A stretch of 34,889 bases of DNA from an uncultured Eubacterium sp. (GCA_946555345.1 CAMNSS010000025.1:1-34889), one strand, 5' to 3'; counted from the first letter of the stretch, positions 1-7,543 are shown. Notes: a model not told the origin generated them from the letters alone. Program-made: numbers and translations.

Positions 1-54
1 AGCAGTGGTCTCCAAAACCACGTGCCGTGGGTTCGAATCCTACTGCCCCTGCCA
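1..54 (+). tRNA. tRNA-Trp (CCA), 5' end cut by window
   Basis: The window opens inside this tRNA. The anticodon arm GTGGT-CTCCAAA-ACCAC gives anticodon CCA (Trp). It is followed by a T arm with the TTCGAAT loop, the 3' acceptor strand TGCCCCT, discriminator G and an encoded CCA. The acceptor 5' strand and D arm lie before base 1. Confidence 0.9.
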
Positions 55-68
55 AATACGAATACTTT

Positions 69-145
69 CGGGGTGTAGCGCAGTTTGGTAGCGCAACTGG
101 TTTGGGACCAGTGGGCCGCGGGTTCAAATCCTGCCACCCCGACCA
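69..145 (+). tRNA. tRNA-Pro (TGG)
   Basis: Complete cloverleaf. Acceptor CGGGGTG pairs with CACCCCG, the anticodon arm is ACTGG-TTTGGGA-CCAGT with anticodon TGG, the T loop is TTCAAAT, and discriminator A precedes an encoded CCA. It lies 14 nt after tRNA-Trp, so the two are probably co-transcribed. Confidence 0.96.
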
Positions 146-161
146 TTTTTACAAAGAGATA

Positions 162-190
162 TGGAAAAAGCTTTGCTCTTTTGATAAAAT
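162..190 (+). promoter_or_regulatory. possible promoter for the Met/Phe tRNA pair
   Basis: TGGAAA (162-167) and TAAAAT (185-190) are separated by 17 nt in the 133-nt A/T-rich gap between tRNA-Pro and the next tRNA. This is a modest match to the housekeeping sigma consensus (4/6 and 5/6), and the first tRNA would start about 80 nt downstream. Read-through from the upstream tRNAs is equally possible. Confidence 0.3.
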
Positions 191-278
191 AGAAAAGGTG
201 TTTGGCGCATTTTACATAAGCTTTACCTGCATGAAGATTCTGTTTTGTATCAAATTGGCTGCGCTTCTTCGACAAAAT

Positions 279-355
279 GGGCCATTAGCTCAGTTGGTCA
301 GAGCGTCCGGCTCATAACCGGCAGGTCCGGGGTTCAAGTCCCTGATGGCCCACCA
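279..355 (+). tRNA. tRNA with CAT anticodon (elongator Met or lysidine-type Ile2)
   Basis: Acceptor GGGCCAT pairs with ATGGCCC, the anticodon loop is CTCATAA, the T loop is TTCAAGT, and CCA is encoded. The anticodon stem shows only four pairs (CCGG/CCGG) with a T-C mismatch at the fifth. It is not an initiator because its acceptor is fully paired and it lacks the GGG/CCC initiator anticodon stem. A CTCATAA loop and a 5' GG start are shared with bacterial tRNA-Ile2, so the CAT could be decoded as Ile after lysidine modification; sequence alone does not settle this. Confidence 0.93.
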
Positions 356-375
356 GATAATAAAGTAAGTTGTTT

Positions 376-451
376 GCCCAGATAGCTCAGTTGGTAGAGC
401 AGGGGACTGAAAATCCCCGTGTCCTTGGTTCGATTCCGAGTCTGGGCACCA
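376..451 (+). tRNA. tRNA-Phe (GAA)
   Basis: Complete cloverleaf. Acceptor GCCCAGA pairs with TCTGGGC, the anticodon arm is GGGGA-CTGAAAA-TCCCC with anticodon GAA, the T loop is TTCGATT, and CCA is encoded. It is the last gene of the tRNA cluster and is followed directly by a terminator. Confidence 0.97.
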
Positions 452-462
452 CTTATATAAAG

Positions 463-501
463 ATAATCCCTTGCTGACTCTGTCCAAGGGATTATTTTTT
501 A
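463..501 (+). terminator. intrinsic terminator of the tRNA cluster
   Basis: An 11-bp perfect stem, ATAATCCCTTG (463-473) with CAAGGGATTAT (485-495), has an 11-nt loop and is followed by a run of T. It sits 11 nt after tRNA-Phe and ends the tRNA transcription unit. Confidence 0.92.
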
Positions 502-977
502 TCATGGAGGAAATCCTGCTGTAGGCGGCATGACGCTGGCTTCGATGTTTTGCAGGACATCGGCGGGTATTTTGCTACCGGCATTCGATTGGCATTCAAG
601 CAGGTACGTTTTGGCATGGCTAGGTACTGCAACAGAGCTGGAGTCCGTAAGGAGAATAGGGGATTAAGGCGATGGCCGCATGGAGATATCGGTGCTGGTG
701 GCCTTGTGAGGGAATTAGCAGGCGGTTTTGGGGAAACTTTTAATATGGCTGTCTTCGCAAGGGCGCCGCTGGTTCTGCTGGCACGTCGGTGCAGTCTGTT
801 TTGCGGGCATATTGATGCAGTTTGCCGTTACGGGAAAATGGCGCGCTTCGTTGCTGCAAGGGGATCGCTGAATAAGAGATCCCGCATGAGGGGCGCAGCT
901 TTCAAAGGATTGCTGCGCTTGCTATAGCAGGGATGGAAGGCTGGTTTTAAAAATTTTGTTTCAATGAATGAAGGGAT
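502..977. other. gene-free stretch, no supported gene
   Basis: About 475 nt hold no reading frame I believe. The longest (550-927, 125 codons) has an Arg/Gly-rich, family-less translation and no clear ribosome-binding site. Short words recur in the left half: GGCATT at 580 and 591, GGCAT at 613, CAGGTAC at 601 and TAGGTAC at 621. This resembles the degenerate-repeat texture of other spacers in the window. Confidence 0.5.
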
Positions 978-1001
978 GTTTTCAGTTGGGGGACTGAAAA
1001 C
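978..1001 (+). promoter_or_regulatory. hairpin upstream of the PF06695-type gene
   Basis: GTTTTCAGT (978-986) and ACTGAAAAC (993-1001) form a perfect 9-bp stem with a TGGGGG loop. The downstream T run (1006-1011) is short and separated by AGAGG, so this may be a weak terminator or a leader structure. It lies 25 nt before the proposed GTG start at 1027. Confidence 0.5.
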
Positions 1002-1026
1002 AGAGGTTTTTGAGGGGGAATGACAA

Positions 1027-1521
1027 GTGGAGTTTTTGACGACGTTTGGCATGGCATTGATGCCGGTAGCCGTGATGGAAGACTGCATTGCGGCCGGGAT
1101 GGATCTGAATATGCCTGTTGTGATGTGCTATGCGGCGGCGGTGCTGGGAAGCATATGCCCAGTTCCGTTTTTGCTTGCTGTCGTGGCGGATCCTGCGACA
1201 AGCGGGGCGGCGGGCGGATGCGCAACGGAAAGAACCGATCACGAAGCATCGGGCAGAAGTGCAATGGAAAGCGCTGCTTGCGGGGCATTCGGCAGGTCCG
1301 CCAAAACCAAAGCGGAGCGCAGGGGTGCGGGCGGGAGCATTATGGGGAGATATGGCGAAGCGGTTGTTTTTTTGTTTGCCGCTATGCCCTTTTTAGCAGG
1401 CGCAACGTGGATCGGCGCAGTGCTTTCTGCGTTTTTACATATCAATGCAAAAAAAGCGTTGCTGTTATTGTTTCTGGGCAGCTTTGTGTCAGGCGGAATC
1501 GCCCTCATCATGCTGCGGTAG
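1027..1521 (+). CDS. small integral membrane protein, PF06695 (COG2426) type
   Basis: A 164-residue membrane protein resembling the Sm_multidrug_ex family (PF06695/COG2426). The family is annotated as putative small multidrug exporter, but a transport role is not established. The match is in two halves: residues 3-50 (LTTFGMALMPV, then a hydrophobic span ending CPVPFLLAV) and residues 105-164 (RYGEAVVFLFAAMPF, then GATWIGAVLSAFL and a final hydrophobic helix). Between them residues 52-104 form a low-complexity Ala/Gly/Ser/Arg segment longer than the usual loop. The start is GTG at 1027 with a GAGGGGGA ribosome-binding site; no better start exists. The gene ends 33 nt before tdk, on the same strand. 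Family assignment is from recalled motifs. Confidence 0.75.
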   Translation: MEFLTTFGMALMPVAVMEDCIAAGMDLNMPVVMCYAAAVLGSICPVPFLLAVVADPATSGAAGGCATERTDHEASGRSAMESAACGAFGRSAKTKAERRGAGGSIMGRYGEAVVFLFAAMPFLAGATWIGAVLSAFLHINAKKALLLLFLGSFVSGGIALIMLR

Positions 1522-1554
1522 GCAGGACGTATTGACGTATTACAGGAGGAAAAA

Positions 1555-2139
1555 ATGGCGCAGTTATATTATCGGTATAGCACGATGAATGCAGGAAAAT
1601 CGATTGAGGTCATTAAAGTAGCGCATAATTATGAAGAACGAGGCAAACGCGTATTGGCGTTAGTTCCTGGAATTGATAAGCGGTATGGGCAAGGCGTCAT
1701 CACATCCAGGGTGGGATTGCAGAGAGAGGCTACTATCGTAAACGACGATACGAACATCCTTGAGATTTTTATGCGGGAGAATGAACGGGAAACGATCGAT
1801 TGCGTTGTGGTGGATGAATGCCAGTTCTTAAAAAAGCACCATGTGGAGGAATTGATCGAAATCGTGGATACCTTTGATATTCCCGTACTGGCATACGGGC
1901 TGAAGAATGATTTTAAGAACGAGCTTTTTGAAGGCTCCTATTATATGCTGATCTATGCGGATAAAATTGAGGAAATTAAAACGATCTGCTGGTGCGGTCG
2001 GAAGGCGACGATGGTAGCCAGGGTAATCGATGGAAAATTTGTAAAAAGCGGCGAGCAGATCTTGGTAGGCGGTGATGATATGTATGTTTCTTTGTGCCGC
2101 AAGCATTATAATGAGGGGCGTTTAGGTCCCAGGGAGTAG
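1555..2139 (+). CDS. tdk: thymidine kinase
   Basis: A 194-residue TK1-type thymidine kinase that phosphorylates thymidine to dTMP in the cytoplasmic salvage pathway. The P-loop is at residues 11-16 (MNAGKS), followed by the family-typical VAHNYEERGKRVL. The Walker B-like VVVDECQFL lies near residue 85. The C-terminal zinc/lasso region carries CWCGRKA and a later LCRKHY, giving the expected structural cysteines. Length is normal for the family. The start is ATG at 1555 behind a strong AGGAGG. It follows the PF06695-type gene by 33 nt. No clear terminator was found after it, although the next gene is convergent. Confidence 0.95.
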   Translation: MAQLYYRYSTMNAGKSIEVIKVAHNYEERGKRVLALVPGIDKRYGQGVITSRVGLQREATIVNDDTNILEIFMRENERETIDCVVVDECQFLKKHHVEELIEIVDTFDIPVLAYGLKNDFKNELFEGSYYMLIYADKIEEIKTICWCGRKATMVARVIDGKFVKSGEQILVGGDDMYVSLCRKHYNEGRLGPRE

Positions 2140-2576
2140 GCAACGCCTGCAATTCCTTGGCGGGGGCTGTTTGGCGGTTATCGCTTGCCAATGTCTGGGT
2201 GTTTCTTGGCCGGCATTATTTTTGGCGGCGGCTGTTTTCGGTGGAATGCTGGCCTGGCCAGCGTGCTTTCATCAAACGTTTTTCGGAATGCGGTTCGCCC
2301 GCAGCCGGTTTTCAGCGAACGCCGCTCGTTATGCGGCCATGCAATGTGCGCCGGCCAGGGCGCAAAGATAAGAACTTATAAAACATCGGCCGATCGCTGT
2401 GTGCCATGCAATGTGCGCCAAGACAGTTCTTTCGCCGTCGTTTTGTCAAATGCCTCAGCGTGGATTATGTGGATATGCCGCCCGGTTCAGAAAAGTCGTT
2501 TCCGCTATCGCTTTTGTTAACTGCCTCGCACAATGATATGCGTGCGTTCTCAACCTGCTTTCAGTCAAGAATTTCT
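2140..2576. other. convergent spacer between tdk and the radical SAM gene, no gene seen
   Basis: This 437-nt spacer separates convergent genes yet shows no obvious bidirectional terminator. Short + strand frames (2157-2381, 2171-2371, 2185-2520) overlap one another in different frames and match nothing I know. It holds the imperfect palindrome GCTGGCCTGGCCAGC at 2248-2262 and a 17-bp direct repeat described separately. Confidence 0.6.
2336..2419. repeat. 17-bp direct repeat, two copies 67 bp apart
   Basis: GCCATGCAATGTGCGCC occurs exactly at 2336-2352 and again at 2403-2419, a start-to-start distance of 67 bp. The 50 nt between them do not repeat exactly. Function is unknown. Confidence 0.85.
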
Positions 2577-3635
2577 TCACGGCTGGCGCAATCCTTTTCC
2601 TTGCCAGCTATTTCTCTGCCGCATGGTTTTATGGATACCGTTCAATATCGTCCGCTTTTTGTAGCTCCATGCAGGGGAGATGAGCGATGCGCGCGGGGCG
2701 TCCGCCGTGATTCGGTGGAGGGTGATTTCCGGCGGAACCAGCTCGATGGCGGAAATCACCAAATCGGTATAGTCCTCTATGTTTTGAAACGATACATATT
2801 CGGGATGCGTGCGAGCCAGTTGCGAGCCTTTTACGAGGTTAAGCATATGGAGTTTGAGCCCGAATATTTTTTTCGTACAGGCATATTTTACGGATTCCAG
2901 CATTTGGGCAGGGCTTTCTCCTGGCAATCCTAAAATAAGATGCGTGACGATGCGGATTCCTTTTTCTGAAAGCCTGTCCACGGCGTCGTCGTAGTCTGCG
3001 CGCGTATAGCAGAGATTCATGGCTTTCATCGTGCCTGCGTGTATGGATTGCAGGCCAAGTTCCACCCATAAAAAGGTCTTCCGGTTCAATTCAGCTAACA
3101 GCGCAATGACCTCATCGGGCAGGCAGTCCGGCCTTGTAGCGATGGCAAGGCCGATCACGCGGGGGTGGGAAAGCGCAGCATAAAATTTTTCCCGCAGTTC
3201 ATCTACTGGCGCATAAGTATTGGTATGGCTTTGGAAATAGGCGATATATTTGGCGTTGGGCCATTTGCCGGATAATGCCTGGATTTGCGTTTCCAGGTCG
3301 CAGGCAATATCGCCAGTTCCGGCGGCAGTATCGCCAGAGCCGCTGGCAGAGCAAAAACTGCATCCTCCGGCCGCTTTGCTGCCATCCCGGTTGGGGCAGG
3401 TGAAACCGCCGTCGAGGGAGAGCTTGGCCACTTTTTGCCCAAATCGTTTTTTTAGAAACGTATTGATCGTGTTAATCCGGAGCTGTTGGCCATCGGACGT
3501 ATCGAAAATAAGGGGCGCATCCGTACTGTGCGAAAGCTCGTCCGTATCATGTGGAGCTGCATCCTGCGAGGGTGCGTCATGCAAGGCCGTATCGTGTAAA
3601 AGCATATTGTATAAGGTGGTATCGTGCGGGTTCAT
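2577..3635 (-). CDS. radical SAM protein, TIGR01212 / YhcC-like
   Basis: A 352-residue radical SAM protein of the TIGR01212 (YhcC/YtqA-like) group; its substrate is not firmly known to me. The cluster-binding cysteines are C80, C92 and C95 in a GFTCPNRDG...GGCSFC context, preceded by the family signature INTINTFLKKRFG and KLSLDGGF. Later LGLQS and LILGLPGES segments also fit. The first ~50 residues are an unusual extension with repeated HDT/HDA steps: H4, H14, H19, Q24, H29. The start is supported by GGAGG nine nt before the ATG at 3635, so the extension is probably translated. It is the only clear minus-strand gene and diverges from queH. Confidence 0.88.
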   Translation of the reverse strand: MNPHDTTLYNMLLHDTALHDAPSQDAAPHDTDELSHSTDAPLIFDTSDGQQLRINTINTFLKKRFGQKVAKLSLDGGFTCPNRDGSKAAGGCSFCSASGSGDTAAGTGDIACDLETQIQALSGKWPNAKYIAYFQSHTNTYAPVDELREKFYAALSHPRVIGLAIATRPDCLPDEVIALLAELNRKTFLWVELGLQSIHAGTMKAMNLCYTRADYDDAVDRLSEKGIRIVTHLILGLPGESPAQMLESVKYACTKKIFGLKLHMLNLVKGSQLARTHPEYVSFQNIEDYTDLVISAIELVPPEITLHRITADAPRASLISPAWSYKKRTILNGIHKTMRQRNSWQGKGLRQP

Positions 3636-3680
3636 ATCGCATATCCTCCAATTTTTCAGTATATTTTCATCTGTATGACA

Positions 3681-3709
3681 TTTTCATCGTTTCCATTATA
3701 TGATATAAT
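3681..3709 (+). promoter_or_regulatory. promoter for queH, apparently near-leaderless
   Basis: TTTTCA (3681-3686) and a perfect TATAAT (3704-3709) are 17 nt apart in the 82-nt divergent spacer. Transcription would begin near 3716, only about two nt before the first queH ATG at 3718, and no Shine-Dalgarno sequence precedes that ATG. On the other strand, 3695-3700 also reads TATAAT and could be a -10 element for the divergent gene, though with a poor -35. Confidence 0.6.
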
Positions 3710-3717
3710 AAACCATT

Positions 3718-4350
3718 ATGATTATGAACATCAAGTGCCAGTATGAAAGCGAGCATCCGTTTATCGAAGGCGGCGGGCTGCGCAATCCCGTGCAAAAACC
3801 CGCCTTGCTCCTCCATAGCTGCTGCGGGCCTTGCAGCAGCGCAGTCGTGGAACGCCTCGCCGATGAATTTGAGGTGACAGTCTTTTTTTATAATCCATGC
3901 ATCACAGAGGAAGACGAATACCGCCGCCGCAGGGAGGCGCAGATACAGTTTATCGAGAAATTCAATGCCGAAAATTTGGGAAAATGCAAGGTTCTGTTCC
4001 GGGAAGGCCCGTACAGGCCGACCGAGTTTTTCAAAGCTTGCGAAGGGATGGAGGATGAACCGGAAGGGGGCAGGCGGTGCAAGGCGTGCTTTGCACAACG
4101 CCTGGAAAAGACGGCGGAGACGGCCAGCCTTTGCGGCTGCGATTATTTCGGCACGACGCTTACGGTAAGCCCGCACAAGAGCTACAAGCTGATTTCAGGG
4201 ATTGGCAGGAGCATCGCCCTGCGGTATGGCCTGACATTCCTGGATCGGGATTTCAAAAAGAAAGACGGGTTTAAGCGTTCCATAGAGCTTTCAAAAAAAT
4301 ACGGATTATATCGGCAGGATTACTGCGGATGCAAATATTCAAAGAGATGA
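3718..4350 (+). CDS. queH: epoxyqueuosine reductase QueH
   Basis: A 210-residue QueH (DUF208) protein, the non-homologous replacement of QueG that reduces epoxyqueuosine to queuosine in tRNA. Visible family residues are the CCGPC motif (C35, C36, C39), the CKACF pair around residue 120, and the C-terminal LYRQDYCGC, together giving the cysteines expected for metal and Fe-S binding. TTLTVSPHKSY and the DFKKKDGFKRS stretch are also typical. Start candidates are ATG 3718 and ATG 3724; neither has a ribosome-binding site, and a good promoter lies directly upstream. asnA follows after 12 nt, so the two are likely one transcript. Confidence 0.93.
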   Translation: MIMNIKCQYESEHPFIEGGGLRNPVQKPALLLHSCCGPCSSAVVERLADEFEVTVFFYNPCITEEDEYRRRREAQIQFIEKFNAENLGKCKVLFREGPYRPTEFFKACEGMEDEPEGGRRCKACFAQRLEKTAETASLCGCDYFGTTLTVSPHKSYKLISGIGRSIALRYGLTFLDRDFKKKDGFKRSIELSKKYGLYRQDYCGCKYSKR

Positions 4351-4362
4351 GGAGATGATCGA

Positions 4363-5373
4363 ATGCATAACTTATTGATTCCGAAGGACTATACCCCCGT
4401 GATCGACTACATGGAGAGCCAGCGGGCGATTAAGAAAATCAAGGATTTTTTTCAGCAGGAGCTGGCATATGGGCTAAAGCTAAGAAGGGTGTCGGCGCCG
4501 CTTTTCGTTGCGCCGGAAACAGGCCTGAACGATAATCTCAACGGCGTAGAGCGCACGGTAAGCTTTACGGTAAAGGATATGGGGGAAAAGGAAGTCGAAA
4601 TCGTTCAGTCATTGGCGAAATGGAAACGCATGGCGTTAGGCAAATACGATTTTAAGCCAGGCAGGGGGCTTTATACGGACATGAACGCCATCAGGCGCGA
4701 TGAGGAGCTGGATAACCTACATTCGATTTATGTGGACCAATGGGACTGGGAAAAGGTGATCGAAAAAAGCGACCGGACGGAAAGCTATCTGGAGGAAACC
4801 GTAGTAACCCTTTACAATGCATTAAAGAACCTCAATGATTATGTCAACAGGCTCTATACAAACCTCAAGACGGAGCTTCCAAACGAAATCTTCTTTATCA
4901 CTTCCCAGGAGCTGGAGGATTTATATCCGGATAAAGCGCCGAAGGAGCGGGAGGATCTCATCGCCAGGGAAAAGCGAGCCGTCTTCATCAAGAAAATCGG
5001 CGGCGTCCTGAAATCGGGTGAGAAGCACGATGGCAGGGCTCCTGATTATGACGATTGGGAGCTGAACGGGGACATTATCCTCTGGAATGATATTTTGGAA
5101 CGGGCGTTTGAAATCTCCTCCATGGGAATCCGGGTGGATGAAGAGGCGATGGACAGGCAGCTTTCGATTGCGGGGGCAGACGACAGGCGGTCGATGGAGT
5201 TTCATCAGAAGATTTTGAACAAAGAGCTGCCGTACACGATCGGCGGCGGCATCGGGCAGAGCAGGCTTTGTATGTACTTCCTGCGCAAAGCGCACATCGG
5301 CGAAGTGCAGGCATCAATCTGGCCGGATGAGATGGTGAAGGAGTGCAGGGAAAACGACATCTTCCTGCTGTAG
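4363..5373 (+). CDS. asnA: aspartate-ammonia ligase (asparagine synthetase A)
   Basis: A 336-residue AsnA that makes asparagine from aspartate and ammonia with ATP, in a fold related to class II aminoacyl-tRNA synthetases. The N-terminal YMESQRAIKKIKDFFQ, the RRVSAPLF and GLNDNLNGVERTV segments, the MNAIRRDEELDNLHS region and the C-terminal TIGGGIGQSRLCM motif all match the family at its normal length. The start is ATG 4363 with GAGGAGATG upstream. It lies 12 nt after queH. Downstream it is separated from priA by a 123-nt spacer of degenerate repeats. Confidence 0.96.
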   Translation: MHNLLIPKDYTPVIDYMESQRAIKKIKDFFQQELAYGLKLRRVSAPLFVAPETGLNDNLNGVERTVSFTVKDMGEKEVEIVQSLAKWKRMALGKYDFKPGRGLYTDMNAIRRDEELDNLHSIYVDQWDWEKVIEKSDRTESYLEETVVTLYNALKNLNDYVNRLYTNLKTELPNEIFFITSQELEDLYPDKAPKEREDLIAREKRAVFIKKIGGVLKSGEKHDGRAPDYDDWELNGDIILWNDILERAFEISSMGIRVDEEAMDRQLSIAGADDRRSMEFHQKILNKELPYTIGGGIGQSRLCMYFLRKAHIGEVQASIWPDEMVKECRENDIFLL

Positions 5374-5378
5374 CGAAT

Positions 5379-5515
5379 GGAATGCGCAATGTAGGAAATT
5401 CGCAATGGACAAATTTCGCAATCAATAAAATGCGCAATGAATGAATTTTGTAAATCGCAGATGGAATATGTGAATGATAGATTTTGCAAATAATGAATGA
5501 AATATGTAAATGTAG
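5379..5515 (+). repeat. degenerate ~16-17 nt tandem repeat running into the priA start
   Basis: The asnA-priA spacer can be divided into eight consecutive units starting at 5379, 5395, 5411, 5427, 5444, 5461, 5481 and 5497 (lengths 16, 16, 16, 17, 17, 20, 16, 19). Their shared core is roughly AAWTNYGCAAATG. Examples are GGAATGCGCAATGTAG, GAAATTCGCAATGGAC and AAATTTCGCAATCAAT. The last unit is the first codons of priA. No Shine-Dalgarno sequence is visible before priA. Alignment was made by eye. Confidence 0.65.
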
Positions 5516-7521
5516 TAATCGATAATAAAAGCGATAGCACCGACATGGCATATACATACGGATGCAATCATGATGATGTGGCGGTAGGAAGCAAAGTGTA
5601 CCTGCCCTTCGCACAGGGCAACAAGCTGCGGACAGGCTATGTGGTATCCATTGAGAACGGGGTAGACGAAGCGTTGAGCCGGAAGCTGAAATATGTGGAA
5701 AGCGTGGATGAAGACGTTTCCCTGACGGCGGAAATGATCCGCTGTGCCGCATGGATGAAACGGCGGTATCTGTGCAGGCATATCGATGCGATTCGTTGCT
5801 TTACGCCGGCGGGGGAGCGGGCAAAGCAGAAAGAACGAAAAAATCCGTTCGCTGGTGAAAAAGGCGAGCCACATACGGCAAAGGAGCTGACAGGGCAGCA
5901 ATCGGCGGCGCTTTTGCAGATCACGCAGGCGATTGAGGCACAGCAGCACAGCCGTTTTCTCATCCATGGCGTTACGGGAAGCGGCAAGACGGAGATTTAC
6001 ATACGGGCGGCAAAGGCGTGCCTGCGGCAGGGAAGGCCCGTGATCATCCTGGCGCCGGAAATCTCCCTGACAGGGCAGATCATCGATCGCTTTATCGGAA
6101 CGTTCGGCAATGAGGTTATTGCGGTTCTCCACAGCAGGCTATCCCTGGGGGAGCGTTACGATCAGTGGAAGCGCATCCGGGACGGCAGCGTGAAAATCGT
6201 CATCGGCGCAAGGTCTGCAGTTTTTGCGCCGCTTGCAAGGATTGGCATGATCGTGGTTGATGAAGAACACGAATCGACGTATAAATCGGATCATACGCCA
6301 AAATACGATACGATAGAAGTGGCGCTAAAGCGGTTGCAGGATCAGGACAACCGGGGCGTCCTGGTGCTGGGGAGCGCAACCCCGTCCGTGGTGGACTACA
6401 GGCGCGCGGAGGAAGGAATCTACCGTCTGGCAAAACTTACGGAGCGGTATAACAAAGTCGCCATGCCCCGGATCAGCATCGTGGATATGCGGCAGGAATT
6501 AAAGGACGGCAACAAGTCAATAATCAGCAGGGAGCTTTACCGCGCGATGGAGCAGCAGCTTGCGGCAGGAAAGCAGGTGATGCTTTTGCTCAACAGGAGG
6601 GGATATGCGACTTTCGTCTCCTGCCGGGAATGCGGTTACGCCGCCAGATGCCCCGAATGCGGCGTATCGCTGACTTATCACAAAGGGAGCGGCAAAGCGG
6701 TCTGCCATTATTGCGGCTATGAGGAAGACGTACCCCGCTGCTGCCCAGAATGCGGTAGCAAATACATCCGCTATTTTGGCAGCGGTACGGAAAAGGCGGA
6801 GGAGACGGTTTCAGCGCTTTTTCCCGGCTATGTGACGGAGCGGGTTGACCTGGATTCCGTGAAGAAAAAAGGGGAGCTTGCGCGGAAGCTGCGGGCTTTC
6901 CGAAATGGAAAAACGCATATCCTCATCGGCACGCAGATCATCGCGAAAGGCTTGGACTTTAAAAACGTGGGGCTGATGGGGATCATCGCAGCCGATATCT
7001 CCTTAAACATCCCGGATTTCCGCTCGCCGGAGCAGACCTTCCAGTTGATCACGCAGGCCGCTGGACGTGCCGGGCGGGGAAGCGAGGAAGGCAATGTCAT
7101 CGTACAGGCCTACAGCCCTGACCATTATGCCATCCGTTTTGCGGCAGCCCAGGATTATGAAGGCTTCTACCGGACGGAAAACCAGCTCCGGCAGTACATG
7201 GAGTACCCGCCGTACAGCGACCTGTTTCAGATTGTATTCACTTCCAAGGATCAGGATGCGGCACAGAAGGCCGCAGGCGTATGGCACAGCCGCATTGCGG
7301 CGCGCATGAAAGAGGCGGACAGGAAAAACCTCTTCCCTCCCCAGGAGGCTTATATGAGCAGGATTAAGGAGAATTACCGCTATTCCATGCTGATCCGGTG
7401 TCCCAGGGGAAGGCGCAAGGAATATTCCGATTTATTAGAGCAAATTAAAGAAGAAGAAAAAAGCAAGAAAAAGAAAGCATATACGGCGGTGATCGATATC
7501 AATCCGTATAGCTTTGTTTAA
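5497..7521 (+). CDS. priA: primosomal replication restart helicase PriA
   Basis: A 674-residue PriA, the superfamily 2 helicase that reloads the replisome at stalled forks. Domains in order: an N-terminal 3'-DNA-binding domain (VGSKVYLPFAQGNKLRTGYV), Walker A GVTGSGKTE near residue 158, DEEH near 254, the LLLNRRGY motif, zinc-binding cysteine pairs from about 375 to 430, and helicase motifs IGTQIIAKGLDF and QAAGRAGRG. Walker A comes about 65 residues earlier than in E. coli PriA, and the interval between the N-terminal domain and the helicase is only about 60 residues, so the winged-helix domain seems missing. No ribosome-binding site is evident, so the exact start is less certain than the gene. 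def follows after 22 nt. Confidence 0.95.
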   Translation: MKYVNVVIDNKSDSTDMAYTYGCNHDDVAVGSKVYLPFAQGNKLRTGYVVSIENGVDEALSRKLKYVESVDEDVSLTAEMIRCAAWMKRRYLCRHIDAIRCFTPAGERAKQKERKNPFAGEKGEPHTAKELTGQQSAALLQITQAIEAQQHSRFLIHGVTGSGKTEIYIRAAKACLRQGRPVIILAPEISLTGQIIDRFIGTFGNEVIAVLHSRLSLGERYDQWKRIRDGSVKIVIGARSAVFAPLARIGMIVVDEEHESTYKSDHTPKYDTIEVALKRLQDQDNRGVLVLGSATPSVVDYRRAEEGIYRLAKLTERYNKVAMPRISIVDMRQELKDGNKSIISRELYRAMEQQLAAGKQVMLLLNRRGYATFVSCRECGYAARCPECGVSLTYHKGSGKAVCHYCGYEEDVPRCCPECGSKYIRYFGSGTEKAEETVSALFPGYVTERVDLDSVKKKGELARKLRAFRNGKTHILIGTQIIAKGLDFKNVGLMGIIAADISLNIPDFRSPEQTFQLITQAAGRAGRGSEEGNVIVQAYSPDHYAIRFAAAQDYEGFYRTENQLRQYMEYPPYSDLFQIVFTSKDQDAAQKAAGVWHSRIAARMKEADRKNLFPPQEAYMSRIKENYRYSMLIRCPRGRRKEYSDLLEQIKEEEKSKKKKAYTAVIDINPYSFV

Positions 7522-7543
7522 GGAGAGCAGGAGGAAATAGAAA

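Noticed and set aside
550..927. 125-codon + strand frame after the tRNA cluster
   Set aside because: Its translation is Arg/Gly-rich without recognisable motifs, there is no good ribosome-binding site, and another frame on the opposite strand overlaps it.
2248..2262. GCTGGCCTGGCCAGC palindrome as terminator of tdk
   Set aside because: The loop is a single base and no T run follows, so it does not fit an intrinsic terminator.
2157..2520. Three overlapping short frames in the tdk / radical SAM spacer, one fairly hydrophobic
   Set aside because: They overlap in different frames, lack ribosome-binding sites and look like the by-product of low stop-codon density in GC-rich spacer sequence.
5379..5515. 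CRISPR array in the asnA-priA spacer
   Set aside because: Units are only 16-20 nt, degenerate and contiguous with no unique spacers, and there are no cas genes in the window.
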